Assembly: GCA_020073265.1 (NCBI GenBank)
Contig: JAIQFN010000017.1
Location: 62,001-126,000 of the forward strand
Length of the DNA: 64,000 nt
DNA from: Terriglobia bacterium
Lineage (GTDB): Bacteria; Acidobacteriota; Terriglobia; Bryobacterales; Bryobacteraceae
Direction of reading: 5' to 3'
A program made the translations under genes and the position numbers. Below, piece after piece: positions 7,613 through 15,909 of the stretch. The notes under the pieces are model-generated. The model had not been told where the DNA came from and did no database searches. It saw only the letters and a program-made list of their open reading frames with translations. Position 1 is the stretch's first letter. The number at the start of each line of letters is the position of its first letter.

Positions 7613-9196
7613 CTAAAAAGCGTCGGCGAAGCGCCAGGCCTTCGGGCGCTGGCTCCGGTCGGCGTCAATCTGCGGTGCCGCGCAACTGGAGTCCACCGTC
7701 TGGACTTGCCCATTGGTGGCCAGCAGCACGATGCGGTCGCCTGCGAGCGGACCGGGCGGGTGGGGGCAGGCCAGCAGCCCCGATATCAGCCTGCGCTGTT
7801 CTGGGGAATCCGCCTTGAGGTTTTGAAGAATCCGTATGGACGGCGACAGCCCGTTGGCTTGGAGAGCGCCGCCCAGACTCGTGGAAAACACAGGAACAAT
7901 GTAGGGATCAAGGAAAGCGGTGACGTCCACCAGGTCCACCTCTCCGCCAGCCGGAAGCCGAGAGGCGCGATCCACCGTCACTCGCACGATCTGGGCTGCT
8001 TCTGAACCCGCTCGCTTGTATAGGTCGCGGAAGGTGGACAATTGGAACCACGCGAAGCCCGCATAGACCCCCAGCGCAGTCCAAATCGAGGCTTTGTACA
8101 GGGCGCGGCCGTCGGACTTGACCGTCCGATCCAGGAGCAGTCCCAGGAAAATAGCCACTCCTAAGAAAGGAACGAAAAGATACCGGTCCGAATTGAAGGC
8201 TGCGGCAAACGCGGCGGTAGGAAGGATGGTGAAGAACAGCCAGCCGGCCGCAAGTACAAGTACGGACAGAGCCTTAGCCCTCCACACGGCCAGCAGCGCC
8301 AGACACAACTCGCCCGCCAATATCGCCAAGTGTTGCGGCAGCAGGGTCTTGAATCCCAGCGGCAGCATGGAAAATGGCAAGGCGAGGTTGATCCAGGCGC
8401 GTATGAGGCCGGCCAGGGCGCTGCTGACGTTATGGAAACCATAGAAGCCGCCCGTGCGGCGGCCGGAGAGGCTGGCCAATCCCGCGTCGGCGAAGAAGTA
8501 CCCGCTGTATCCGATCAGGATCGCGGCGAACGGGATGTAAGCCCGCCAGAAGGCTGGCTTACGAACGAAAGCGAGAGAGCGTTCGCGGTACACATCTAAT
8601 AACACTAAAAGCACGGGGATGACAGCTGTCGTTTCCTTGAAACCGAGTGCGACTATATAAGCGGCTGCGGAGCAGGTCAGACTAAACGAGCTCGTCGAGT
8701 TCCGGTAGTCTAGGAAGCAAATGCATGCTAGCAATACACATCCGGCCGCGACCAGGTCCTGCCAGGCGGCAAACCAAAGCAGAACCTCCTCGTTTCTTGG
8801 GAACAAGGCCACGGCGAGAACCGCAAGCCAACCGGCCGCGCGGCTCGCGCCTAAGCGACGCATCAGTGCGAATAGCAGCGCAAGGTCAGCCGTGAAACTC
8901 AGCGCGATCAGCAGCCGATAGGGCCACACCCGCTGGACTCCCACCAGGCTGCCAAGCAGATGACACAGCACGTTTCGGAGCGGCCGATGGAGTTCGTCGC
9001 CGCTGCTCGCTAATGGAAATTTCAACGATTCGACAAGCAGCCCAAAATCGTCTCCCACGAGACCGAGACTGCGAATCCACAAGAAAATCGCTGGCAACAG
9101 CAGTAGCCAGACGGCGAAGTCGACCACCGTCAGGCTACGGTCTTGCAGTGGCGCACTAGCGCCTGGGTCCATCTTCATCGCGATAGGTTGTTCCAT
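7613..9196 (-). CDS. Polytopic GT-C-like glycosyltransferase or related membrane protein
   Basis: A 527-residue membrane protein with roughly ten or more hydrophobic segments between residues 25 and 390, then a soluble C-terminal part. An acidic GDDFG motif follows the first membrane segment (about residue 48), where GT-C glycosyltransferases keep a catalytic acidic pair. Such enzymes use lipid-linked sugars to glycosylate polymers or proteins on the outer face of the membrane. A second in-frame ATG lies 18 bases after the first; neither has a good Shine-Dalgarno. It shares the strand of the MBOAT set but is separated from it by 188 bp. The GT-C reading is moderate; the substrate is unknown. 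Confidence 0.6.
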   Translation of the reverse strand: MEQPIAMKMDPGASAPLQDRSLTVVDFAVWLLLLPAIFLWIRSLGLVGDDFGLLVESLKFPLASSGDELHRPLRNVLCHLLGSLVGVQRVWPYRLLIALSFTADLALLFALMRRLGASRAAGWLAVLAVALFPRNEEVLLWFAAWQDLVAAGCVLLACICFLDYRNSTSSFSLTCSAAAYIVALGFKETTAVIPVLLVLLDVYRERSLAFVRKPAFWRAYIPFAAILIGYSGYFFADAGLASLSGRRTGGFYGFHNVSSALAGLIRAWINLALPFSMLPLGFKTLLPQHLAILAGELCLALLAVWRAKALSVLVLAAGWLFFTILPTAAFAAAFNSDRYLFVPFLGVAIFLGLLLDRTVKSDGRALYKASIWTALGVYAGFAWFQLSTFRDLYKRAGSEAAQIVRVTVDRASRLPAGGEVDLVDVTAFLDPYIVPVFSTSLGGALQANGLSPSIRILQNLKADSPEQRRLISGLLACPHPPGPLAGDRIVLLATNGQVQTVDSSCAAPQIDADRSQRPKAWRFADAF

Positions 9197-9266
9197 TTTG
9201 CCGTCGGTGGCGGGACCTCGGGAGAGTCACCGCCGGTCGGACCAGGCATTGTCAGCGATTGGCCGG

Positions 9267-10169
9267 CTACCGCGAACGCCCGAGCCTGCGGTGGCGTTGC
9301 TGAAAGGCTGTAACAACCGAAGCCATCTCCGGTCCGGTGAGCTCAGAGGGATCGCAGCTTGGAAGCCCCTTCATGCATGCTTCGACATTGCGTTGTCGCA
9401 GGGCTGCACGCGTCGCGTTCAGATCCGCACCCGATAAGCTTAGAGGATTGCAGTTGGCCAGTCCATTTTCGCAACTTGACCGATTCCGCCTTTGCGCTTC
9501 GGCTCGAACTTCTTTAGCCTCGGCCTCGGTAAGCAAGAAGGGGTCGCAGCTGGACGACCCGGTCAGGCAGCGGTCGCGATTGCGCCGCAGCCTCCCAGCT
9601 TGAACGGAGGCCGCCGTTTGCGGCGTCAGTTGCACGGGATCGCATTGCGATGAGCCGCTCATGCAGTGATCTAAGTTTCTCCGCGCCGCCGCAGCCTCCA
9701 CCAGCTTGCTCTGGTCTTTCGTCAGACGGAGCGGATCGCAGGTGGGTGATCCACTCATGCATTTGTCGAAATTGCGCTGCGCCGCAGCGGTCGTGACCGG
9801 CGCCAGATCGCTCGGCTTCAGCGACAGCGGGTCGCAGGTCGGCGATCCACTGGAGCATTTTTCCAAATTGCGCCGATAGGTCGCGGTCTGCACCAATTTG
9901 GCCTCATCGGCGGTCAGACGGGTAGGATCGCAAAGCGTGGGACCTTCCATGCAGTAATTGAAATTACGTTTCTTCGAGGCGATGGCAACCTGCTTCAGTT
10001 CGTCGGAATTCAAGATCGAAAAATCGCACCCAGACAGCCCCCTCAGGCAGGTCGCAAGATTGCTTTGATCGGGCAGGGGGGGCTTGGTTTTCGGCTGGGC
10101 AACCATGGGCCGTAAGCATAGACCAAAACACGCTATTCGAAGGGCGCTCCAGATGTCCATGTAGTCCAT
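9267..10169 (-). CDS. Protein of eight 32-residue Cys repeats, unknown function
   Basis: 300 residues. After a hydrophobic, perhaps signal-like N-terminus (about 1-25), residues 37-292 are exactly eight consecutive 32-residue repeats with no insertion or deletion. The consensus is N-x3-C-x2-G-x3-C-x4-L-x14-R, and N1, C5, G8, C12, L17 and R32 are invariant in all eight. The repeats end in an eight-residue basic tail. The pattern suggests a disulfide-bearing loop followed by a helix in each unit, giving an elongated extracytoplasmic rod or binding scaffold. I do not recognise a named family. Two in-frame ATGs lie 9 bases apart (10169 and 10160), and neither has a clear Shine-Dalgarno. It is divergent from the exopolysaccharide operon and shares its control region. 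Confidence 0.75.
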   Translation of the reverse strand: MDYMDIWSALRIACFGLCLRPMVAQPKTKPPLPDQSNLATCLRGLSGCDFSILNSDELKQVAIASKKRNFNYCMEGPTLCDPTRLTADEAKLVQTATYRRNLEKCSSGSPTCDPLSLKPSDLAPVTTAAAQRNFDKCMSGSPTCDPLRLTKDQSKLVEAAAARRNLDHCMSGSSQCDPVQLTPQTAASVQAGRLRRNRDRCLTGSSSCDPFLLTEAEAKEVRAEAQRRNRSSCENGLANCNPLSLSGADLNATRAALRQRNVEACMKGLPSCDPSELTGPEMASVVTAFQQRHRRLGRSR

Positions 10170-10204
10170 GTAGCTAGTGTCGCCTATTTTTCATACGGAT
10201 GGCT

Positions 10205-10299
10205 AGTACTAGTACTTCCAAGGACTTACTAGAACTTAAGTTCATTGACACTTGTCATATCGATCGGCCATACTCCAAGGTGCGCGCTGACATTTGTCA
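10205..10299. promoter_or_regulatory. Three palindromes at 41-42 bp spacing in the divergent control region
   Basis: The 277 bp between the repeat-protein gene and the ribbon-helix-helix gene hold a perfect palindrome AGTACTAGTACT (10205-10216) and two near-identical inverted repeats: TGACACTTGTCA (10246-10257) and TGACATTTGTCA (10288-10299). Centres are 41 and 42 bp apart, close to four helical turns, so proteins bound at all three would face the same side of the DNA. The two TGACA-n2-TGTCA copies are good operator candidates. I found no confident -35/-10 pair or sigma-54 element. Confidence 0.55.
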
Positions 10300-10446
10300 A
10301 AAGTTTGGTTGGCAAGGCGCGCACAAACCAGTGCCTGTTTTGCATCTGTCGGAAGCCAGGAATGGGACCGAAAGGGCGGTAGCCTGTCAGTAGCCAGGCC
10401 CCAGGATCCCCGCACGAAGCCAGTTGACGAAACCGGGAGGCAAGCT

Positions 10447-10794
10447 GTGGCGGTATTAAAACCACGAGAACGATTAGTCTACTTCCGAGTATCCGAAGAT
10501 GAATTCCGGCAGTTCGTGAGCGTATGCGAACAAGCTGGCGCGCGCAGCCTGTCGGATCTAGCGCGAAGCGCGGTCCAGCGCCTGATCGCAGATGGAGACC
10601 GGCGCCATTCCGACGATCAGTTGGCCGACAAGATGCACCGCCTGGAAAAACTGATTTCTAAGGTGACTGAACAGTTGCAGTTGTTGAACGGCGGCAACGG
10701 GCAGGAAAAAGCCGGGGATGACATGGTTGGCAACGGCGCGCGGCATTCCCTCGAGCCTGAGTCTTGTGACAAAAACGGCCGGGGAGACGAATAA
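10447..10794 (+). CDS. Small ribbon-helix-helix-like regulator with C-terminal coiled coil
   Basis: A 115-residue protein. The first 50 residues (LVYFRVSEDEFRQF then SLSDLARSAVQRLI) fit a ribbon-helix-helix fold: a short beta strand followed by two helices, as in CopG/Arc-type regulators. Residues 58-80 form a likely helix or coiled coil, and the tail is polar. The frame stays open far upstream, but the GTG at 10447 is preceded by GGGAGG at 10435-10440, ideal spacing, so I start there. It lies 6 bp before the Wzc-type kinase gene and directly downstream of the palindromic control region, so it may regulate this operon and itself. The fold is a judgement from pattern only. Confidence 0.6.
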   Translation: MAVLKPRERLVYFRVSEDEFRQFVSVCEQAGARSLSDLARSAVQRLIADGDRRHSDDQLADKMHRLEKLISKVTEQLQLLNGGNGQEKAGDDMVGNGARHSLEPESCDKNGRGDE

Positions 10795-10800
10795 ACGCAT

Positions 10801-13092
10801 ATGCAATTTCTTCCGAATGGTTCGTCCGACGATCGCAACAACTTACCCATCTTGGCCGGCAACGGCTTGAGCGTGGACAGCGAACGGTATTCCTATGAGC
10901 CGATGAGCCCCGCAGCGCCGCAACCCGAGAACGCGATCAACGTCGGCCGCCTGATCCGAAAATACTGGCTGCTGCTGCTGCTGTTGTTGATCCTGGGTGG
11001 CGGGGCTGGGTTCGTTTCGGTGCTCCTGAGCTCACCGCTTTACAAGGCTCATCTCCTCCTAGAAGTGCAGGCTTCCACCGGTGTGTTCGGCAAAAACGGG
11101 ATCTCCGACGCTTCCAATTCCGAAGCCAGCGAAGTCGGCATTCAAACTCAGATCAACATCCTGCGCAGCGGCACGTTTCTAAGACGCGGCGCTGAGCGAT
11201 TGCAGCAGGACACGGTTCCGCTGGCGCCCACCGGACGTGATTTATTCTCTCGCCTGCGCCAAAGGATCCATCCCGCTATTCAGGATCCGCTGGAGAACGC
11301 CAAGCAAGGTCTCAACGTCGCGATTTCCAGCTTCAATGCCAGTCCGGTCAATCATACCCGTCTGATCGAGCTGACCTGCGACTCCACCAGCCCGGACGTG
11401 GCGGCGCAATTCTTGAATTCGATGGCGAACGAGTACCTGGACGATAGCATGCGGTCGCGCATGCAGGCTTCGCAGAAGACCAGCGAATGGCTGGCAGCTT
11501 CGATTGAGGAAACCAAAGCCAAGATGGGCGATGCGGAGGAGCACCTGCGGGAATTCGTACAAGCCTCCGGAAACATCTTTGCAGGACAGGACGCCACATT
11601 GGAGGATACCAAGCTGGCCAATCTAAAAATTGATCTGGCCAGGATCCAGGCCGACCGTATCGCAAGGCAGAGCCGCTATGAGCTGACCTTGAAGTACCCT
11701 CCGGAAACGCTGGCGGAGATCCTGGAAGACGCAGTGCTGCGGGGTTATCAGCAGCAGATTGAAGCCCTGAAGCGGGATAAAGCGGGGCTGGAGACCAAGT
11801 ACACGCCGAAGCATGAAAGGGTGCGGGAACTGGATGCCAGGCTGGCGGCCTTGGAGAAAGCTTATCAGAACGAAATCCACAGCGTGATCACGCGAATCAA
11901 GAACGACTACGAGGCCGCCTTAAGCCAGGAAAAGTTGCTGACCGCCGACTACAACCGGCAGTCGCAGCGGGTCGGCTCGCAAGCCGCCAAGTCGGCGCAA
12001 TACGTGGCCCTCAGGCGGGAAGCCGAGACTCTGCACCAGGTGTATCAATCTCTGCTGATGCAGCAGAGCGAAGCTGGGTTGAGCAGTTCCGTGCCGGTCA
12101 ATCCCATTCGGGTCGTAGAGGCCGCCAACCCACCCCTGCTTCCCTATAAGCCGCAACCGGTTCTGAATATATCGTTCGGCTGCCTGTTGGGCCTGGTGCT
12201 GACGGGCGGATTGATGTGCCTGCGGGAGCGGATGGATGAAAGCATCCGGACGCCAGGCGCATCACGCCGGCTCTTCAACATACCCGAATTGGGCGTCATT
12301 CCGAACCTCGGCGCCAACGGCAATGGATCCAGAGCCTGGCGTTCTCTGGCTGGCGCCAAGGCTCTGAACGGTGCGACCAGCGACCCAGCAGCGGCTCTGG
12401 TGACCTGGCAAAGCGGGCCTTCCTTCATCACCGAGTCGTTCCGCGGCACGCTGGCCTCGATCCTGCGGAACCAAAACAGCGGAAAGCAGCAGCGGATCGT
12501 TCTGATCACCAGCCCGGGGCCTTCGGAGGGCAAGACAACGGTGATTCAGAACCTGGGCATCGCACTGGCCGAGACGGGCCGGCGCGTGTTGTTGGTAGAC
12601 GCCGATTTTCGCCGGCCGCATCTGCATCGCAAGTTCGGTCTGCCGGATGAGTGGGGTTTGAAGAACATACTTGCCGAAGATCTGCCTCTGAGCACCTATC
12701 CGGCCGAGCGTTTGGGGGTGGACACCGGATTTCCGGGATTGTCGCTGTTAGCCAACGGGTCGGGAACGGAACAGGCCAACGTTTCGCGATCGCTGTATTC
12801 GCCCCGGTTGCGGGAGATCTTCGAAGACCTCACCAAGCGCTACGACATGGTGCTGGTGGATGCGCCGCCCATCCTCAACGTGGCCGACGCCCGCATCATC
12901 GCGCCGCTCGCCGACGCACTGATATTGGTTTTGCGCTGCGGGATCACCGACCGCGCCAGCGCCATGGAAGCTTACCAGCGGATCCAGGAAGATGGTCTGA
13001 CCCTTCTTGGAACTGTGCTGACCGACTACGATCTGCGTTCGGATCGGAAACGTCAATACTACTACGAGTATGGCGATACCAGTCGAGCCTAA
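10801..13092 (+). CDS. Wzc-type polysaccharide copolymerase / bacterial tyrosine kinase
   Basis: 763 residues of the usual Wzc/EpsB architecture. There is a short cytosolic N-terminus, a membrane segment near 57-79, a periplasmic Wzz domain with long coiled coil (about 80-450), a second membrane segment near 453-475, and a cytosolic BY-kinase domain. The kinase shows Walker A SPGPSEGKTT (about 571-580), Walker A' VLLVDADFRRP (about 597-607) and Walker B MVLVDAPP (about 683). A tyrosine cluster, QYYYEY, near the C-terminus is the autophosphorylation site. It controls chain length and export of exopolysaccharide through cycles of phosphorylation. Its 3' end overlaps the exosortase gene by 23 bases. 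No partner outer-membrane channel (Wza) or phosphatase lies in the window. Confidence 0.92.
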   Translation: MQFLPNGSSDDRNNLPILAGNGLSVDSERYSYEPMSPAAPQPENAINVGRLIRKYWLLLLLLLILGGGAGFVSVLLSSPLYKAHLLLEVQASTGVFGKNGISDASNSEASEVGIQTQINILRSGTFLRRGAERLQQDTVPLAPTGRDLFSRLRQRIHPAIQDPLENAKQGLNVAISSFNASPVNHTRLIELTCDSTSPDVAAQFLNSMANEYLDDSMRSRMQASQKTSEWLAASIEETKAKMGDAEEHLREFVQASGNIFAGQDATLEDTKLANLKIDLARIQADRIARQSRYELTLKYPPETLAEILEDAVLRGYQQQIEALKRDKAGLETKYTPKHERVRELDARLAALEKAYQNEIHSVITRIKNDYEAALSQEKLLTADYNRQSQRVGSQAAKSAQYVALRREAETLHQVYQSLLMQQSEAGLSSSVPVNPIRVVEAANPPLLPYKPQPVLNISFGCLLGLVLTGGLMCLRERMDESIRTPGASRRLFNIPELGVIPNLGANGNGSRAWRSLAGAKALNGATSDPAAALVTWQSGPSFITESFRGTLASILRNQNSGKQQRIVLITSPGPSEGKTTVIQNLGIALAETGRRVLLVDADFRRPHLHRKFGLPDEWGLKNILAEDLPLSTYPAERLGVDTGFPGLSLLANGSGTEQANVSRSLYSPRLREIFEDLTKRYDMVLVDAPPILNVADARIIAPLADALILVLRCGITDRASAMEAYQRIQEDGLTLLGTVLTDYDLRSDRKRQYYYEYGDTSRA

Positions 13093-13978
13093 GAACAGCG
13101 AACAACCAACGCTCGGCCAGCCATCGCGCTGGAAGGCTTTGGCCGGCCTGCCCGTGCAAATGGGCTTGTTGAGCGTTCTGCTCTTGGTGGCCTTTTGGCC
13201 GATCTTAACCGGCATGTATGGAAGCTGGTTCGATGAGCATGCCTACATGGAACACGGGGTGCTGGTGGCTCCGGCCGCGGCCTACATGGCGTGGACTAAG
13301 AAGGAACGGCTGAAAACCATTCCCCGCAAGCCGTCACTGTGGGGCGTCTTCCTGCTGGTGTGGGGAGCTTCGCAAGCGTTACTTGGCGTCGCCGCACAAT
13401 GGGTCTGGGCCAGCCGGACTGCTTTCCTGATCTCGCTGGTGGGATGCATCGCCCTCTTGTTTGGCTTGCAAATGGTAAAGGAGCTGACGTATCCGTTAGG
13501 AGTGCTCATTTTAATGGTTGCTCCGCCGACCTTCATTTTTGAGCGTGTCACTCTTTCGCTGCAGTTGCTCGCCAGCCGGCTGGGCGAGAGCTGTCTGGAA
13601 TTGCTCGGGTATTCGGTGTTGCGGGAAGGGAACATTCTGGAATTGGTTGGAGTCAAGCTGTCGGTGGAAGAGGCCTGCAGCGGGATCCGTTCGTTGCTGG
13701 CGATCCTGTTCATGTGCGCCATGTACAACTACTTCTTTGTGGAGGGGCGCTCCTTGCGGGCCTGGATTTTTGCCCTGGCGGTACCGATTGCAATCCTGGG
13801 AAACGCCGGGCGGATTGTGGCGACCGGCATCGCCAGCCAGTACAACCGGTCCCTGATCAGCGGAACGGCGCATGAGACTTTCGGCTACGTGAGCGTGGCA
13901 ATCGCGGCGGTAGGCTGCATGATGGTCCATATCGCTCTGATCTCAATCCAAAGGGCGTGGCGCTCTTATCATGGCTAG
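13070..13978 (+). CDS. xrt: Exosortase (EpsH family)
   Basis: A 302-residue polytopic membrane protein with about eight hydrophobic segments. The transpeptidase-like triad is present: Cys203 in VEEACSGIRSLLAI, Arg248 in ILGNAGRIVATG and His268 in GTAHETFGYVSV. Exosortases cleave short C-terminal sorting tags (PEP-CTERM and variants) from exported proteins. In many bacteria their genes sit inside exopolysaccharide loci, as here. The start overlaps the kinase gene by 23 bases and the stop overlaps the epsI gene by 8, so the three are translationally coupled. No PEP-CTERM-like substrate is visible in the window. The subtype (XrtA, B, etc.) cannot be settled by eye. Confidence 0.92.
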   Translation: MAIPVEPKNSEQPTLGQPSRWKALAGLPVQMGLLSVLLLVAFWPILTGMYGSWFDEHAYMEHGVLVAPAAAYMAWTKKERLKTIPRKPSLWGVFLLVWGASQALLGVAAQWVWASRTAFLISLVGCIALLFGLQMVKELTYPLGVLILMVAPPTFIFERVTLSLQLLASRLGESCLELLGYSVLREGNILELVGVKLSVEEACSGIRSLLAILFMCAMYNYFFVEGRSLRAWIFALAVPIAILGNAGRIVATGIASQYNRSLISGTAHETFGYVSVAIAAVGCMMVHIALISIQRAWRSYHG

Positions 13979-14648
13979 ATTCCAGTTCTCCGGCTCCGTT
14001 CGAATCGGTCTGTTCGCCGCGGTCTGCCTGCTGCTGGTGTTGCAGGCCAGCGCTTACCGGCTGGTCAGCATCGATGAGCGCAGCCTGCCGATTCCCGGAC
14101 TCAAGACGCTTCCAATGCAAATCGGGTCATGGAAAGCGGGCGGTGAGCAGTCTTTGGATGCCGGCATCGCCGAATATCTCCGGCCGGACGAATATATCCT
14201 GCGTGATTACATCGCCGGCGGCCGCGCGGCGACAGTCAATCTGTTTATCGCTTATTTCCGGTCCCTCGAAAAGACCTACGGCCCGCACGCCCCGCGGATA
14301 TGCCTCCCAGGGTCCGGATGGCTGGAAACTTCAGCCCAGGTCACTCGCGTTCCGGTGCCGGGACCGCTCGGAACCATTCCGGTCAACGAGATGGTGTACG
14401 AGAAGTCCGGAGGCCGCATTCTGGTGTTGTACTGGTATCAGAATAGCCGGAATATCTGGGCCGAAGAGTTTCAGGCCAAGCTCAGACTACTGCCGGACTT
14501 GATCCGCTACCGCCGGTCCGACGTGAGCCTGGTACGTGTGATCGTGCCATTGCAAGGCAGCGTCCCCGGTACCGAACTCACCGATTCCCTCCGATTCACC
14601 GAGCTGCTGTTCCCGCAGCTAACCGACCGGCTAGGAGCCAGCAAGTAG
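13971..14648 (+). CDS. epsI: Exosortase-associated protein EpsI
   Basis: A 225-residue protein with one N-terminal membrane anchor (about 11-30) and an extracytoplasmic domain of the EpsI/DUF3485 family. Typical features are the IGSWKAGGE segment near residue 47, YFRSLEKTYGPHAPRICLPGSGW (split here as YFRSLEKTYG at about 94-103 and ICLPGSGW at 108-115) and VLYWYQ near 150. EpsI is either fused to the C-terminus of an exosortase or encoded next to it. Its biochemical role is not settled, but it is tied to exopolysaccharide and exosortase systems. It overlaps the exosortase gene by 8 bases. Confidence 0.9.
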   Translation: MARFQFSGSVRIGLFAAVCLLLVLQASAYRLVSIDERSLPIPGLKTLPMQIGSWKAGGEQSLDAGIAEYLRPDEYILRDYIAGGRAATVNLFIAYFRSLEKTYGPHAPRICLPGSGWLETSAQVTRVPVPGPLGTIPVNEMVYEKSGGRILVLYWYQNSRNIWAEEFQAKLRLLPDLIRYRRSDVSLVRVIVPLQGSVPGTELTDSLRFTELLFPQLTDRLGASK

Positions 14649-14654
14649 CCTGGC

Positions 14655-15905
14655 GTGCGAATCGTTTACCTGAACCCGTGTGGGAACCTGGGGGGAGCCG
14701 AAACCAGCCTGCGTGAGCTGCTGGCCAGCGTACGAGCGGCGGCTCCGGACTGGAAGCTGTGGCTCATCCTGGGTGAAGATGGGCCGCTGGCGGCCGAAGC
14801 ACGCCGGTGCGGCGTCGAAGTGGTGATCGCTCCTTATCCGCGTGCCCTCGCCCGCTTGGGAGACACGGCCGGCGAAACTGGCAGAACCCTTATAGCGTTG
14901 TTCGCGGCGGGGGCGGCGACGCTCTGGTATGCGCGCCGGCTAGCCGCCATGCTGCGTCGCATCCAACCCGACCTGATTCACACCAACGGTTTCAAGATGC
15001 ACGTCTTGGGAGCCTGGGCGCGGCCCCGCAGATCGCGCCTGGTGTGGCATATTCACGATTACGTCAGCAAGCGGGCTATGATGAGCCGGCTGCTGCGCAT
15101 GTTCTCCAAGCGCTCGACTGCCGCCATCGTCAATTCCGGCAGCGTGGCTGAAGATGTCCAGCGTCTGATGCCGGCTCTTCGAGTGGTTACGATTTACAAT
15201 GCCATCAACCTGGATCGATTCTCGCCGCTCGGTCCAACGCTCGATCTGGACGCCGCTTCCGGACTGGAACCAGCCGGCTCGCCGGTTTATCGGGTGGGCC
15301 TGATCGGGACCTTTGCGCTGTGGAAAGGCCACAAGGTTTTCATCGAAGCGCTGGCGCGTCTCGCCGCGGATGTGCCGGTCCGCGGATATATCGTGGGCGG
15401 GCCGATTTACCAGACGCAAGGCAGCCAGTGGTCGCTGGCAGAACTGCGCCAGGAAGTGGAACGCTGGCGACTGACTGGCCAGGTCGGATTTACGGGCTTT
15501 CTCGAGGATCCGGCTCTCGCCATGCGCAGCCTGGATGTCGTCGTGCACGCCAGCACGGAGCCGGAGCCCTTTGGCATGGTCATCATCGAAGCCATGGCCT
15601 GCGGTAGACCCGTGGTTGCCAGCCAGGCCGGCGGAGCTGCCGAGCTGTTTACGGACGGAGAAGACGCCCTGGGACACCCGCCGGGCGACGCCGCCGCGCT
15701 TGCCAGCCAGATCCAGCGATTGATTTGCGATGAACCCCTGCGCCGGCGGCTCGCATCCGAGGGACGCGCGCGCGCCGAACGAATCTTTCACGGCAAGCGG
15801 CTGAGCGGACAATTGCTGGAACTCTACGGCGAGATTGCCGGCGCAGGAGCCGAGATGCAGCGTTCCCTCGGCCTGCCATTGTCGGTGCCTGCGGTCGACA
15901 AGTAA
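14655..15905 (+). CDS. Glycosyltransferase family 4
   Basis: A 416-residue GT-B-fold retaining glycosyltransferase. The N-terminal domain has the glycine-rich NLGGAETSLREL loop, and the C-terminal nucleotide-sugar site has EPEPFGMVIIEAMACGRPVV with the E-x7-E pair. The linker VGLIGTFALWKGHKVFIEAL marks the second Rossmann domain. It adds a sugar to the growing lipid-linked repeat unit at the cytosolic face; donor and acceptor are unknown. The start codon is GTG at 14655, 6 bp after epsI. It is the first of the run of glycosyltransferases in this operon. Confidence 0.9.
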   Translation: MRIVYLNPCGNLGGAETSLRELLASVRAAAPDWKLWLILGEDGPLAAEARRCGVEVVIAPYPRALARLGDTAGETGRTLIALFAAGAATLWYARRLAAMLRRIQPDLIHTNGFKMHVLGAWARPRRSRLVWHIHDYVSKRAMMSRLLRMFSKRSTAAIVNSGSVAEDVQRLMPALRVVTIYNAINLDRFSPLGPTLDLDAASGLEPAGSPVYRVGLIGTFALWKGHKVFIEALARLAADVPVRGYIVGGPIYQTQGSQWSLAELRQEVERWRLTGQVGFTGFLEDPALAMRSLDVVVHASTEPEPFGMVIIEAMACGRPVVASQAGGAAELFTDGEDALGHPPGDAAALASQIQRLICDEPLRRRLASEGRARAERIFHGKRLSGQLLELYGEIAGAGAEMQRSLGLPLSVPAVDK

Positions 15906-15909
15906 GAAC

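Noticed and set aside
9290-10065. Regularly repeated 96-bp DNA units that could suggest a CRISPR or satellite array
   Set aside because: The units are codon-phased 32-residue protein repeats with diverged DNA and no unique spacers.
10385-10389. Extra TGTCA close to the regulatory palindromes
   Set aside because: It has no inverted partner and is off the 41-42 bp spacing, so it is probably chance.
10199-10393. 64-codon open frame in the divergent control region
   Set aside because: It covers the palindromes, has no Shine-Dalgarno sequence and no protein-like pattern.
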